In this document: piece after piece, positions 1-8,351 of the stretch
Position numbering within the stretch: the first letter of the stretch is position 1
How the letters are laid out: every line of letters begins with the position of its first letter
Source: Defluviitaleaceae bacterium
GTDB taxonomy: Bacteria; Bacillota; Clostridia; Lachnospirales; WRAA01
Reading direction: 5' to 3'
Assembly: GCA_009780015.1 (NCBI GenBank)
Contig: WRAW01000008.1
Span: 1-52,361 of the forward strand
Length of the DNA stretch: 52,361 nt
Translations under genes and position numbers: made by a program
Notes under the pieces: generated by a model
The model's input: the letters and a program-made list of their open reading frames with translations, nothing else
Told to the model about the DNA's origin: nothing
Databases searched by the model: none

Positions 1-123
1 CCTCTGAACGTATTTCGCAGATCATGTCTCTGCTTAATAATCGTCCCAGAAAATCGCTTGGTTTTAAAACTCCTGCTGAACTGTTGCTCTTGACTTGACA
101 ATTCACCGTCCCCACGAAGCCCG
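1..123. repeat. Contig-terminal inverted repeat, left copy (IS30-type end)
   Basis: These bases are the exact reverse complement of the last 123 bases of the window (52239-52361). The repeat contains the 3' end of an IS30-type transposase gene and the non-coding tail behind it. Identity ends inside the loop of a hairpin at 110-140. A repeat at both contig ends in inverted orientation is what an assembler leaves when it cannot cross a multi-copy insertion sequence. Confidence 0.9.
3..98 (+). CDS. IS30-family transposase, C-terminal fragment (cut by contig edge)
   Basis: Frame 3 reads about 31 residues including SLLNNRPRKSLGFKTPAELL and then a TGA stop. LNxRPRKxLGxKTPAE is the typical C-terminal end of IS30-family DDE transposases (integrase core). 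Only the tail is present because the contig begins inside the gene. A mirror copy lies at the right edge. The family assignment rests on this motif alone, but the motif is characteristic. Confidence 0.8.
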   Translation, partial: SERISQIMSLLNNRPRKSLGFKTPAELLLLT

Positions 124-140
124 ATTTGGGCTTCGTGGGG
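110..140. other. Hairpin at the IS30 end
   Basis: CCCCACGAAGCCC pairs perfectly with GGGCTTCGTGGGG around a 5-base loop. The same arms occur at the right edge (52222-52252) with a different loop. It could be part of the IS end, a terminator behind the transposase, or part of the palindromic element the IS entered; the window does not decide. Confidence 0.7.
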
Positions 141-188
141 TGGAATTCGACCGCCAAGACGGCATTCCCATCCTATGAACACAGGTTC
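141..188. mobile_element. Half of a MITE-like element (GAACCTGT family), cut by IS30
   Basis: The sequence CGCCAAGACGGCATTCCCAT and the end GAACACAGGTTC followed by TAA closely match the right half of the complete element at 30341-30416. The left half is absent because the IS30 end sits directly upstream. This indicates that the insertion sequence entered a resident copy of the element. Confidence 0.65.
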
Positions 189-217
189 TAATTATGCTGA
201 AAGTCTAAGGAGACAAA

Positions 218-1318
218 ATGAGGTTCTTCAACGACAAAATATCGGTGCGGCAGTTGCAAGTCCTGCTGATATTGGACATATTCGGCACGGGCGTGATCGT
301 TATGCCGCGCATAGCGGCGACCATTGCCGGTGAGAACGGCTGGCTGGTCGCAATATTCGCGATGCTGGCTACAGCGGCGTTCGCGTATGTGGCGGCCAGT
401 GTCGGGCGTAAGTTTCCGAGAACTACATTTGTGGACTATACGCGCCGCCTGCTGGGGAACCCCCTGGGGCTGGCAGTAAGTCTTGGGCTTGTAGCTAAGA
501 TAATGTTCAGCATATCTATGGAGATGCGTTTTTTCATCGAGATAGTGCGTGAGACGATGCTGTTTCGGACGCCCTACATCGTAATATTCGCGTGTATGAT
601 TTCTGTTGCTGCGTACGCGGCGGGCAAAGGTCTGGAGGTTCGGGCGCGGCTGTGCGAGATATTGGTCGTACTGGCGCTTGTGCCGTTCGCTATAGTTCTG
701 CTGATGGCGGGGATGGATGCGGACTACAGCAACCTTCTGCCGGTGATGCGGCGTTCACGCATGTCCGACGTGGTAGCCGGAGGGCTGTTCGTCGGCGCTA
801 CGTACAGAGGGATCGAATTCCTTCTGCTCGTGTACCCATATGTGGACAGGCCGCGTGACGTACGCCGGGGCGCCGTCAAAGCCATGGCGTTTGTCGGCGT
901 GCTTATCGCGGCGGCTACGGTGGTGACTATCGCCAAGTTCGGCGCGGACGGGCTGACGCGCCAGCGCTGGCCGTTTCTCGAGATAATGGATACAATCAAT
1001 TTTCCCGGCAGCTTCATAGAGCGTCAGGACGCGCTGATGATGAGCATATGGATAATATCGGTGTTCGCGATTCTCAGCTCGGGGATGTTCTTTTCGGCGG
1101 TGATATTGAAGGATATCGCGAAAGTAGGGGAGCGTTTTCACTACGTACTGGCCATGATTCCGGTTGTGCTGGTTATATCGGCGCTTCCCGACAACATAAT
1201 TACGATTGATAATCGGCTAGACATTGTATTCGCGGCGCTGGGGCTGCTGTACATGCTTGTTGTGCCGCTGCTGCTTCTGATTTTGGCCAAGCTGAAGAAA
1301 ATAAAGGGGGAGACATGA
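218..1318 (+). CDS. GerAB-type spore germination permease
   Basis: A 366-residue, almost wholly hydrophobic protein with about ten predicted membrane segments, the usual size and shape of the B subunit of GerA-type germinant receptors (APC-like transporter fold, spore inner membrane). The N-terminus (ISVRQLQVLLILDIFGTGVI) and the loop MRFFIEIVRETML are typical of the GerAB/YndE family. The ATG at 218 follows AAGGAGAC at good spacing. Its stop overlaps the start of the next gene (ATGA), so the two are translationally coupled. The A subunit gene expected beside it is not in the window; it may lie beyond the IS30 copy just upstream. The germinant cannot be inferred. Confidence 0.9.
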   Translation: MRFFNDKISVRQLQVLLILDIFGTGVIVMPRIAATIAGENGWLVAIFAMLATAAFAYVAASVGRKFPRTTFVDYTRRLLGNPLGLAVSLGLVAKIMFSISMEMRFFIEIVRETMLFRTPYIVIFACMISVAAYAAGKGLEVRARLCEILVVLALVPFAIVLLMAGMDADYSNLLPVMRRSRMSDVVAGGLFVGATYRGIEFLLLVYPYVDRPRDVRRGAVKAMAFVGVLIAAATVVTIAKFGADGLTRQRWPFLEIMDTINFPGSFIERQDALMMSIWIISVFAILSSGMFFSAVILKDIAKVGERFHYVLAMIPVVLVISALPDNIITIDNRLDIVFAALGLLYMLVVPLLLLILAKLKKIKGET

Positions 1319-2457
1319 GGTACGTTTACGTAATCTGCCTGTTGTGCGTATGCCTGGCCTCCACGGGGTGCTGGGACAAGGTGCAGCTTGAGAACAGGGG
1401 CTTTGTGAGCGCATTTGGAGTGGACGCGTATGACGCCGAACTGGTAAGCGGTTCGGCTCTGCGCCTAAGATCGCCAAATTCTGCCGAACGTTTCGTCGTA
1501 ACTGTGTGTATGCCAAGCTTTGAGGGGTCGGAAGGCGGAGGCTCGGTAAAGCTTACGGCCGCCGCGGACGCGCTGATGCCCGCGCTGTCCCTGATCCGTC
1601 TCGGCACTTCCCAAGAGCCGTACTACGGCCAGGCCAAGGCTATAATACTGGGCGAAGGACTGCTTGACGACTCCGCTCTGCTGGCCCAGGCCATCGACGC
1701 CATGGAGCGCAACCGCGAGATATCACGAAAGGTCGTAATGCTGGCCTACCGGGGCGACTCGGCAGACATACTGCGCGCCGATACCGAGGGCGAACAGCTT
1801 GGGATGCACATTTCAAACTTCTATAGCAAAAGCGGCGTAGCCCTGGGCGTCGCGTTCAAAAAGGACTTGGAGAGCGTCCTTAAAGACCTGCGAAGCTTCG
1901 GCGGAACGGTAATTCCGTTAATAGCGGTGGAAGACGGCTTAATATCCCTGTCCGGCGCGGCGCTGGTCAGTGATTTCAGGCTGACGGGCTGGCTCGACGA
2001 TTCTGAGGTTCGCGGGCTGATGCTGGCCCGGGGCAGTGGGAAGGGAGCCCATCTGACGGCTGACTTCGATGGGACGCGCGTGCCTCTGCGTCTGTCGTAC
2101 CAGCGCGCGCGCCTTAAATTCGACCGCGACGAGCGTGGGTTGGTCTGTGTGCTTGACATACGCGCCAAGGGCAGCGTGGAGGAATACAACGCCAACTCTC
2201 GCAAAGACATCAGCTCGCCCGAGAACGTGGCCAAGCTTAACGAGCTCTTCGCCCACGCCATAGAGCGCGAAGTATCGGCCGCCCACACCCGTCTTGCCCA
2301 AAGCGGCGTAGACGGCTTCGGCCTGCTTGAGCGCCTGCGCAAATTTAACTATGATCTATATGAAGAATTCGTTACAGAGGGCAAAATCTGTATATCAGAT
2401 ATCACAATCATTCCTATTGTTGATGTACGCGTCACCGATGTAGGTGCAACCCGCTGA
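1315..2457 (+). CDS. Ger(x)C-type spore germination lipoprotein
   Basis: 380 residues. The signal peptide ends in STGC with Cys19 as the predicted lipidated residue, directly followed by the family hallmark CWD (CWDKVQLENRGFV). Length and the C-terminal helix-rich domain (FNYDLYEEF) fit the C subunit of GerA-type receptors, which sits on the outer face of the spore inner membrane and is needed for receptor function. The ATG overlaps the gerAB-type stop by four bases. A bidirectional terminator hairpin follows at 2481. The -3 lipobox position is Ser rather than Leu, which is tolerated in this family. Confidence 0.92.
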   Translation: MRYVYVICLLCVCLASTGCWDKVQLENRGFVSAFGVDAYDAELVSGSALRLRSPNSAERFVVTVCMPSFEGSEGGGSVKLTAAADALMPALSLIRLGTSQEPYYGQAKAIILGEGLLDDSALLAQAIDAMERNREISRKVVMLAYRGDSADILRADTEGEQLGMHISNFYSKSGVALGVAFKKDLESVLKDLRSFGGTVIPLIAVEDGLISLSGAALVSDFRLTGWLDDSEVRGLMLARGSGKGAHLTADFDGTRVPLRLSYQRARLKFDRDERGLVCVLDIRAKGSVEEYNANSRKDISSPENVAKLNELFAHAIEREVSAAHTRLAQSGVDGFGLLERLRKFNYDLYEEFVTEGKICISDITIIPIVDVRVTDVGATR

Positions 2458-2480
2458 CAGTACTAAAAATATCATTAAAA

Positions 2481-2518
2481 TAACAATGCCGCAAAAAGAA
2501 TTATTTGCGGCATTGTTA
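2481..2518. terminator. Bidirectional terminator between convergent genes
   Basis: TAACAATGCCGCAAA pairs perfectly with TTTGCGGCATTGTTA around an 8-base loop. It lies between the convergent gerC-type gene and the large surface protein gene and can serve both. Confidence 0.75.
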
Positions 2519-2529
2519 AGTCTTGTTTG

Positions 2530-5500
2530 CTATCTTATAATTTCGATTGTACGAGTGCTATCGTTAAAGTTTACCGTTGAATTAAAGAACTCTGATACAA
2601 AGCGGATTGGTACCATTGTGCGACCGTTAACAATTTGCGCGGGAACGTCCATTCCGGGCGCCATCTCGCCAATAGCAAACTGTAGTGTGCGTCCGCCGTC
2701 TGTCAGGGTAACGGTTCTGGTTGCATCGTCCCAGCCGACTTGAGGTAGTCCGAGGACATCTTCCGTAATATAGCGTATAGGGACAAGAGTTCTGCCTTCT
2801 ACCACCATAGGTGATGTGTCCATGCTTCGGCGCGCACCGTTTCCGGTCAGGTCGGTAATCACAGGGGATCCGAGCTGCAAGGTTGCCCTGCGAAGGGACG
2901 GCACATATGCGACGGTATAGTTAGCCGTAGTCGCCATTGTCTGAAACTCGAAGTATTCGCCGTTATACGAACCGCCGATATTTTGCCCTTGAGAGTTCAC
3001 CGCCGTAATACGATTCATGTTCCTGTTAGAGCGGTCAATGTCGGATATATTTGCGAGAATGCTAACAGGAATGCCAAGAGAAGTAACTGTCACGTTGTCT
3101 GCGCTAACGCTGATTTGGACGGTAGCCAAGGTGTTTCCATCGGCTCTGCTTGGCGCAAGGCTGAATGTGAACGTGTCTCCGCCTTGTGAATCCAACGACC
3201 TGATAAGCTCTGTTGGGAATGCGGCATATACATTGCCGTTAACCAGTCTTAGCGAAGCCCCAGCTTCTACCATTGCTCTAAGAGTTGCCGCATAAACAGA
3301 CGTGCTTGCAGTGCCTTCTGAAAGCGTCAAGGTGATTGTCGAAACACCCCTGTTTAGCTGTGTTCTTATGGATTGGTCATTGACGGATGCCTCAGATACT
3401 GTTTGACGTGGGGCGGATGCGGGAGCAAATGTTGGTGCGGGTGGGCGGCGTCTGCCGTCGTTGTTATTATTGTTGTGACCGCCGCCGATATTGCCGCCGC
3501 CAGTGCTCGTACCGGTCACGGTAACTTCAATGGTTGCGGTTTGATTGCCGTCAACGGTGGTTACGGTAATTGTTGCGGTTCCGGCTGAAACCCCGCGTAC
3601 AAGGCCGCTTTCGGAAACAGTGGCTACAGAGGCGTTGCTGGTAGACCAGCGTACGTTGTGGTTCGTGGCGTTTGACGGGTAGATAACAGCAGAAAGCTGG
3701 TGCGTGCTGCCAGCCGCTAAGGCAAAGTTGCCCTGAGCGACTGCGACACTCTCCACGTGTACGGTGATAGGTCTAATCGTTAGGTTAATTGATTCACTGA
3801 CGCCGATTGAGTTTGTAGGCTGGGTATCGGTGGGACTGCGCAAGAACGCAACCAGACTATATGTGCCGCTATGCTCCAGTCTCGCGGTGTCGTCATCAGA
3901 AAGCCCCCAGAAAGGAAACACAAATGTGACGCCTGTAAGCTTTGCCGGGTCGGATGGGTCTATTCCTTTATCCATCAAAAACCAGGAGCCAGCGCTTCCA
4001 GGCGCCCAAGTCTGGGTAATTTCGTTGCGCCACCAAAAATCTATTATATATTGATCGGTCATACCTGTATTTGGCGCTACGGTTATGGTGGCCGCAATCG
4101 GGGCATTACCCCACCAATAAGGGTCGCCAACGGTAAGTGTACTATCTCTTTGCAGAGTATCGAAGGTGGTTGCGGCGAGTTGACCGGGGCCGGGTTGTAT
4201 CAATGGGGGGAGCGTGAAAGATATTGGGTCGCTCCATTCAGAAGTATCAGCCATGATAGACGACAATGCACGTACACGTATCTGATAAGTTATGCCCTGA
4301 TTGAGTGGAAAGGTTCTCGGTGCAAAAAAGTTACGATCACTCCAAGCAAAGTAATGGCCATCTATTTCTATTTCGTAAGACCCGCTTGAACCGATCCATC
4401 TAATAATTGAGCCATCGAGGGTAAGGATTGGGGTTTCGTATCTTGGCGCGTCGCTTCCGTCGGGGGTGTAGTTCACGGTATTGCTTGGAAGTGAGTTGAA
4501 GTGGCTGATGTTATTGCCCATTGCAACCATGTGCAGTTGGTAGGTTTCACCTTCTTCAAACTCCCATACAGTCCTTAGATCGACTTGAAGATGACTTGAG
4601 CTAAATATACTAACTGGCCAATCTGAGCCTTGTATATACAATGCGTAGAATTCAGCTCCCGCAATACGATTCCAACTAAGAACACTGTTATTGATGGTTA
4701 AATTGGGAGCGGGAAGTCTTGGTAAGTCCGATTGGGTAAATGTGACAGAGTTGCTTAGCTCAGACATAGCCCAAACACCAACAAGTGTCCATATATTAAT
4801 GAAATCAAAATCAGCGCCAACGGCTCTTACTTGGATTTCATAGTCACCTGCTTCACCAAACCAACCGCTGTCGCTTACACTAACTGAAGTGTTGTTGCCA
4901 ACAGTCTGCCTGGCCTCTCCATCGACCAAGATGGCATAGTTCAACGCATTTGGTACGGCAGTCCATGACACGGTGTCGCCTGTAATGGATATTACGGGTG
5001 CGGCAAGGGTTGTTGGCACTTGAACTGGCAACAGTGCCCAGTTGGAAAATGTATTTGTGTCACGGTTTTCTGCTCTTACAGAAACTTCCCAAGTGTTTGT
5101 AGTTAAAAAGGATGGGTAAGACAGGCCGTGACGAAGGTCAAGCGAGTTAGTCTGTGTGCCTGAAAAATCAAACCAAGTACCATTAATGAGAACGCCATAA
5201 TTGGTGATGCCGGGTACGGCATCCCATGTAAGAAGACCGTTCTGGTCTACACTAAGGTTTGTTGGCGCAGGCAGTCCGGCCTCTCCGGTGATTTCCTCCA
5301 GATTTTTTCCGTCATTGTCACCTTGGCTGGACGAAATCACAAAGTCTATGGATGTGCTTAACTCTGAATGAGCCCTAGAATTGACATTGTCGCTCAAGGC
5401 TCGTACCTGAACGCGGTATGTGCCGCTATCCAGGTTCAACGTGAGCAAGTTAAACGATGGGGTTAATCTTTCAACGTTCGCCTTGTGCGTACCATTTACA

Positions 5501-5793
5501 TATACCCTATAGGCAGATGAGTGTTCCACCTTGCTCCAGGTCAGAAGCCCGTCATTGAGGTTAAGCCATGTTGGTGCACCAAGTTGAGCGTTTTGAGGTT
5601 CGGGCTCTGGTTCTTCCTCTGGTTCCAATGTAGCTCTGGCGGGTGTTTCTCGTTCCGGCGCTGGCTCTGGAGCTTGTTCCGTGTATACCGGAATACTCCC
5701 GTACACAGCTATTGTAGATGACGCAACAACACCAAGTGCAATTGCAGACGCCAAAAACATGGCAAGCAATCGCCGCTTCGCACTTTCAAACAT
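2530..5793 (-). CDS. Large secreted surface protein: FnIII-like repeats, Big2, CuAO-like domain
   Basis: 1087 residues from the ATG at 5793, which has GGGAGGAAA at good spacing; the ORF-track start 16 codons upstream has no such site. After a signal peptide (LLAMFLASAIALGVVASSTI) and a short acidic Glu/Pro stretch come about five fibronectin-III-like units, each with a phrase such as LLTWSKVEHSSAYRVYVNG or LLTWDAVPGITNYGVLING. A Big2-type Ig-like domain follows (LSAVIYPSNATNHNVRWSTS), then an Asn-rich linker. The C-terminus is a copper-amine-oxidase N-terminal-like domain in two halves (GRTLVPIRYITED and GRTMVPIRFVSEF). That domain is a common wall-associated module in Clostridia and does not imply amine oxidase activity. 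A role in adhesion or polysaccharide binding is inference. It is read toward gerC and diverges from spoIIR. Confidence 0.85.
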   Translation of the reverse strand: MFESAKRRLLAMFLASAIALGVVASSTIAVYGSIPVYTEQAPEPAPERETPARATLEPEEEPEPEPQNAQLGAPTWLNLNDGLLTWSKVEHSSAYRVYVNGTHKANVERLTPSFNLLTLNLDSGTYRVQVRALSDNVNSRAHSELSTSIDFVISSSQGDNDGKNLEEITGEAGLPAPTNLSVDQNGLLTWDAVPGITNYGVLINGTWFDFSGTQTNSLDLRHGLSYPSFLTTNTWEVSVRAENRDTNTFSNWALLPVQVPTTLAAPVISITGDTVSWTAVPNALNYAILVDGEARQTVGNNTSVSVSDSGWFGEAGDYEIQVRAVGADFDFINIWTLVGVWAMSELSNSVTFTQSDLPRLPAPNLTINNSVLSWNRIAGAEFYALYIQGSDWPVSIFSSSHLQVDLRTVWEFEEGETYQLHMVAMGNNISHFNSLPSNTVNYTPDGSDAPRYETPILTLDGSIIRWIGSSGSYEIEIDGHYFAWSDRNFFAPRTFPLNQGITYQIRVRALSSIMADTSEWSDPISFTLPPLIQPGPGQLAATTFDTLQRDSTLTVGDPYWWGNAPIAATITVAPNTGMTDQYIIDFWWRNEITQTWAPGSAGSWFLMDKGIDPSDPAKLTGVTFVFPFWGLSDDDTARLEHSGTYSLVAFLRSPTDTQPTNSIGVSESINLTIRPITVHVESVAVAQGNFALAAGSTHQLSAVIYPSNATNHNVRWSTSNASVATVSESGLVRGVSAGTATITVTTVDGNQTATIEVTVTGTSTGGGNIGGGHNNNNNDGRRRPPAPTFAPASAPRQTVSEASVNDQSIRTQLNRGVSTITLTLSEGTASTSVYAATLRAMVEAGASLRLVNGNVYAAFPTELIRSLDSQGGDTFTFSLAPSRADGNTLATVQISVSADNVTVTSLGIPVSILANISDIDRSNRNMNRITAVNSQGQNIGGSYNGEYFEFQTMATTANYTVAYVPSLRRATLQLGSPVITDLTGNGARRSMDTSPMVVEGRTLVPIRYITEDVLGLPQVGWDDATRTVTLTDGGRTLQFAIGEMAPGMDVPAQIVNGRTMVPIRFVSEFFNSTVNFNDSTRTIEIIR

Positions 5794-5909
5794 TCGATTT
5801 CCTCCCAAATTATAAGTTTTTGTACAGCTTTTATGAAACAAGCTAACTAACCTATCACCCCTCAGGCTAAAATACGAAATGTAAATTGTGCGTTTATAAA
5901 CTATAAATA

Positions 5910-6057
5910 GGTAGGGCTTTTTAGAAACATCGATAATTGAGTAAATATTTGCGAAAATGTAATTGAATTGACTCTTGAATATTGTTTGTTTTTTTGCTAC
6001 ACTTACAAAATATTGAATGTATCAGTGCGTTATTGATGGGCTATAAAAAGCCCTACC
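5910..6057. mobile_element. Palindromic MITE-like element (GGTAGGGCTTTTTA ends)
   Basis: GGTAGGGCTTTTTA at the left is matched by its reverse complement at the right, and the similarity extends imperfectly for about 27 bases to a shared ATCRATAA. The interior is AT-rich with no ORF and lacks the hairpin core of the other elements here. It lies in the 434-base gap between two divergent genes. Confidence 0.55.
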
Positions 6058-6071
6058 TTCTTAGATAGTTC

Positions 6072-6135
6072 ATCGAGAAAAACCCCTTACCTCATTGCGA
6101 TTAAGATTGCAATGAGGTAAGGGGTTTTTCTCGAT
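6072..6135. other. 27-bp perfect palindrome with 10-base loop
   Basis: ATCGAGAAAAACCCCTTACC (27 bases in all) pairs without mismatch with its reverse complement ending in GGGGTTTTTCTCGAT. It looks like a strong factor-independent terminator, with a T-run inside the 3' arm, but it lies upstream of two divergent genes where no transcript is expected to end. It may insulate the spoIIR promoter, act as an attenuator, or be another mobile palindrome. Confidence 0.75.
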
Positions 6136-6153
6136 ACATGTGACATATGAATG

Positions 6154-6186
6154 GTATAAATTTCTTTGCGCTGGTGGATAATACTA
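6154..6186 (+). promoter_or_regulatory. Possible forespore sigma-F-like promoter for spoIIR
   Basis: GGTATA is followed 17 bases later by GGATAATACT, about 45 bases before the spoIIR start. spoIIR is known to be sigma-F dependent in Bacillus. The boxes only partly match the sigma-F consensus and the spacing is slightly long, so this is tentative. Confidence 0.25.
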
Positions 6187-6227
6187 TTACAAAGGTTGCG
6201 GAGAAAGATATGTCATGAGGTGATATC

Positions 6228-6923
6228 GTGTCCGATAAGATTAAGAAGACGCTGCTGGGCGAAGCCCGAATATTATTGATATCTTTGGGAGCGGGGCTTG
6301 TGTTTACGCTGATGTTCGCGCTGGTGACGCGGCTTTACGCGTCGGAGGTACAGGAAGAGATATCGTCCGAAATGCTTCGCTTCCACGTGCTGGCGCATTC
6401 CGACGGCGAGGACGACCAGGCCCTGAAGCTGCATGTGCGCGATGCCGTTCTCAAGAAGTACGGCGAAGTAATGACAAACGTGGATGATCGCGCCGCGTCG
6501 GTTGAGATCATCCGCGCGGAGCTGGCCGGTATCGAGAATATCGCCGCAAGCGTTGTGGCGGAAGCCGGCTTGGATCATGATGTCCGTGCGGGTCTGTCGA
6601 GGCAGTTCTTCCCGACGCGAGCTTACGGAGGGCTTAGGCTGCCGCCCGGGATGTACGACGCCCTGACTATCCGCATCGGCGACGCCGCGGGCGAAAACTG
6701 GTGGTGCGTGGTCTTCCCGCCGCTGTGTTTTGTGGACGAGGCGCAGACCGAGCTCTCAGAATCCAGCCATGACCAATTCGCCGACTTGCTGAGCGAATCC
6801 GCCTACGAACTGATATCCCAAAGCGAGAGCGTAAATGAAGTCCGGGTACGATTCGCCATTGTGGAGTGGTGGCAGAACCGGTCTTCCGGCCGTGAAGCGG
6901 AAATTCAAATTGTCCTTAATTAA
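6228..6923 (+). CDS. spoIIR: Stage II sporulation protein R
   Basis: 231 residues starting at a GTG that follows TGAGGTGAT. One N-terminal membrane or signal segment (LLISLGAGLVFTLMFALVTR) precedes the family signature RFHVLAHSDGEDDQALKLHV, and the C-terminal half has FPTRAYGGLRLPPGMYDAL and NWWCVVFPPLCFVD. SpoIIR is made in the forespore and secreted to trigger SpoIIGA processing of pro-sigma-E in the mother cell. Length is normal. Its TAA stop is also the left target-site TAA of the MITE that begins at the next base. The gene stands alone, with its own promoter region behind a strong palindrome. Confidence 0.95.
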   Translation: MSDKIKKTLLGEARILLISLGAGLVFTLMFALVTRLYASEVQEEISSEMLRFHVLAHSDGEDDQALKLHVRDAVLKKYGEVMTNVDDRAASVEIIRAELAGIENIAASVVAEAGLDHDVRAGLSRQFFPTRAYGGLRLPPGMYDALTIRIGDAAGENWWCVVFPPLCFVDEAQTELSESSHDQFADLLSESAYELISQSESVNEVRVRFAIVEWWQNRSSGREAEIQIVLN

Positions 6924-7087
6924 GAACACATCCTCAATAAGTTCAACATCGCCTTGACACGACTTGACGCCGACACAACTCTTTTACGGCTCCTAGCGGA
7001 CCGCATCGGGTACGCGTCGTCGCCGCAAAAAAGCTGTGACGACGCCAATTCGCGCCAAATCGACGTTGAATTATTGAGGATGTGTTC
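6924..7087. mobile_element. MITE-like element A (GAACACATCC ends, shared hairpin core)
   Basis: 164 bases bounded by GAACACATCCTCAATAA and its reverse complement; the inverted repeat extends to about 26 bases with one gap. TAA occurs directly outside both ends, consistent with a 3-bp target duplication, and the left TAA is the spoIIR stop codon. The interior carries the core CTAG-CGGACC...GGGTACGCG-TCGTCG found in other elements of this window with different ends. There is no transposase ORF. Confidence 0.75.
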
Positions 7088-7116
7088 TAACTCAACTACA
7101 TCAGGGAGTGAACATC

Positions 7117-8163
7117 ATGAGGAAGTTAATTACATTCGCGGTTACAATGTCGGCGGCTATGTCCTTAGCAATGCCGACACTGGTAGGGGCCGCGCTACTG
7201 CTTGACGAACCGGTGGAATTGCAGTTTGACCGCATAAATGTCAACATCGTCAGCGTAAACGAGAGGAACGGCCAGGTCACAGTGCGCACGGTAGCTGACG
7301 AACGCACCATAATACTTAACGTCAGCGACGAAACATTTGTGGTGGACTCGGTTAACGGCCTTAACACCACCATTGAGGAGCGCGTCAACAACCAGGCGGA
7401 GGTTTATCACAGCCCCGTAATGACGCGCAGTGACCCGCCGATTACAAACGCCATCGCGATGGTCATAAACATTCCCGATGATTATACTCCGCCGCGCTTC
7501 CACATTGTCGAAAGGATCGCGTCCTACAACGGCGACTTGCGCGTCAGCGTGGACAGCGGAGGCCTGATAGTCACCCTTAGCGAAGACAGCGACGTCACCG
7601 CGCCGCTTATGACCTCGACAGGCAAGAGCGCCGGTTATTCACAGATACGCGAGGACAGCAAGCTGCTGCTATGGTACACGATTGTAGCCATGAGCCATCC
7701 CGCTCAGACGACGGCTACTCGCGCGGTGTTGCTGGTACGCGAAGGCGAGTGTGAGGCATACGAGCCCAAGTCCGACGAGTACAAGCCTGCCGAGGCCGAT
7801 ATAAGCGAAATCGAGCCTGATGAACATTATGCCCATGAATACGAGCCGCAAGAGCCGGGCGCGTATCATACGGCCGAAACCGAAGCTGTCTCGGGCTATA
7901 CCCTGCATATGTCGGGCACGCGTGAACTGGGAAGAGGCATATTGATTCCTCTGCGCCAGGTAGCCGAGGGTCTGGGCTACACAGTGATCTGGAACGAGGC
8001 TGACCGAAGCGTCGCGGTCACGCTGAGAGGCGGCAATTCAGCCCGTGTGGTAATCGGACAGAATGGCGAGCTCCTTGACGACAGGACATACGTAAGCATC
8101 GACTTTTTCGAGACTTATTCCGGCCGCGCCGAGCGCGTCAATGATGTGATCGTATTCTATTAA
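7117..8163 (+). CDS. Secreted CuAO-N-like domain protein, function unknown
   Basis: 348 residues from the ATG at 7117, which has GGGAGTG six bases upstream; the ORF track begins at the GTG inside that site. A signal peptide (LITFAVTMSAAMSLAMPTLVGA) is followed by about 200 residues of beta-rich sequence without a motif I recognise, a repetitive Glu/Pro/Tyr-rich linker (HYAHEYEPQEPGAYH), and a C-terminal half of a copper-amine-oxidase N-like domain (GILIPLRQVAEGLGYTVIWN). Such proteins are usually exported and wall-associated. The gene lies right behind MITE A and ahead of a terminator. No enzymatic role can be assigned. Confidence 0.8.
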   Translation: MRKLITFAVTMSAAMSLAMPTLVGAALLLDEPVELQFDRINVNIVSVNERNGQVTVRTVADERTIILNVSDETFVVDSVNGLNTTIEERVNNQAEVYHSPVMTRSDPPITNAIAMVINIPDDYTPPRFHIVERIASYNGDLRVSVDSGGLIVTLSEDSDVTAPLMTSTGKSAGYSQIREDSKLLLWYTIVAMSHPAQTTATRAVLLVREGECEAYEPKSDEYKPAEADISEIEPDEHYAHEYEPQEPGAYHTAETEAVSGYTLHMSGTRELGRGILIPLRQVAEGLGYTVIWNEADRSVAVTLRGGNSARVVIGQNGELLDDRTYVSIDFFETYSGRAERVNDVIVFY

Positions 8164-8184
8164 TACAGCGCTCCGCAGACATTC

Positions 8185-8217
8185 ACAGCCGCCTGAATTG
8201 ATTCGGGCGGCTGTTTG
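8185..8217 (+). terminator. Rho-independent terminator
   Basis: ACAGCCGCC pairs with GGCGGCTGT followed by a short T-run, 22 bases behind the CuAO-like gene. Confidence 0.7.
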
Positions 8218-8232
8218 CGCGGGCCAGAAAAT

Positions 8233-8284
8233 TTGACATTTAGCAAATTTGCAGTGGTAATTATACAAAAGTATGTGTTATAAT
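8233..8284 (+). promoter_or_regulatory. Candidate promoter region for the RCC1/SLH gene
   Basis: TTGACA at 8233 and a perfect TATAAT at 8279 both lie here, but they are too far apart to form one promoter. TTGACA could pair with GGTAAT 17 bases on, and TATAAT with a weak -35. Either would produce a leader ahead of the GGGAGGG site at 8340. Confidence 0.35.
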
Positions 8285-8351
8285 ACGGAAAGAGCGACAC
8301 CAACACAAAATTTACGATTTCTCAAACAATCATATAACGGGAGGGTTTACC

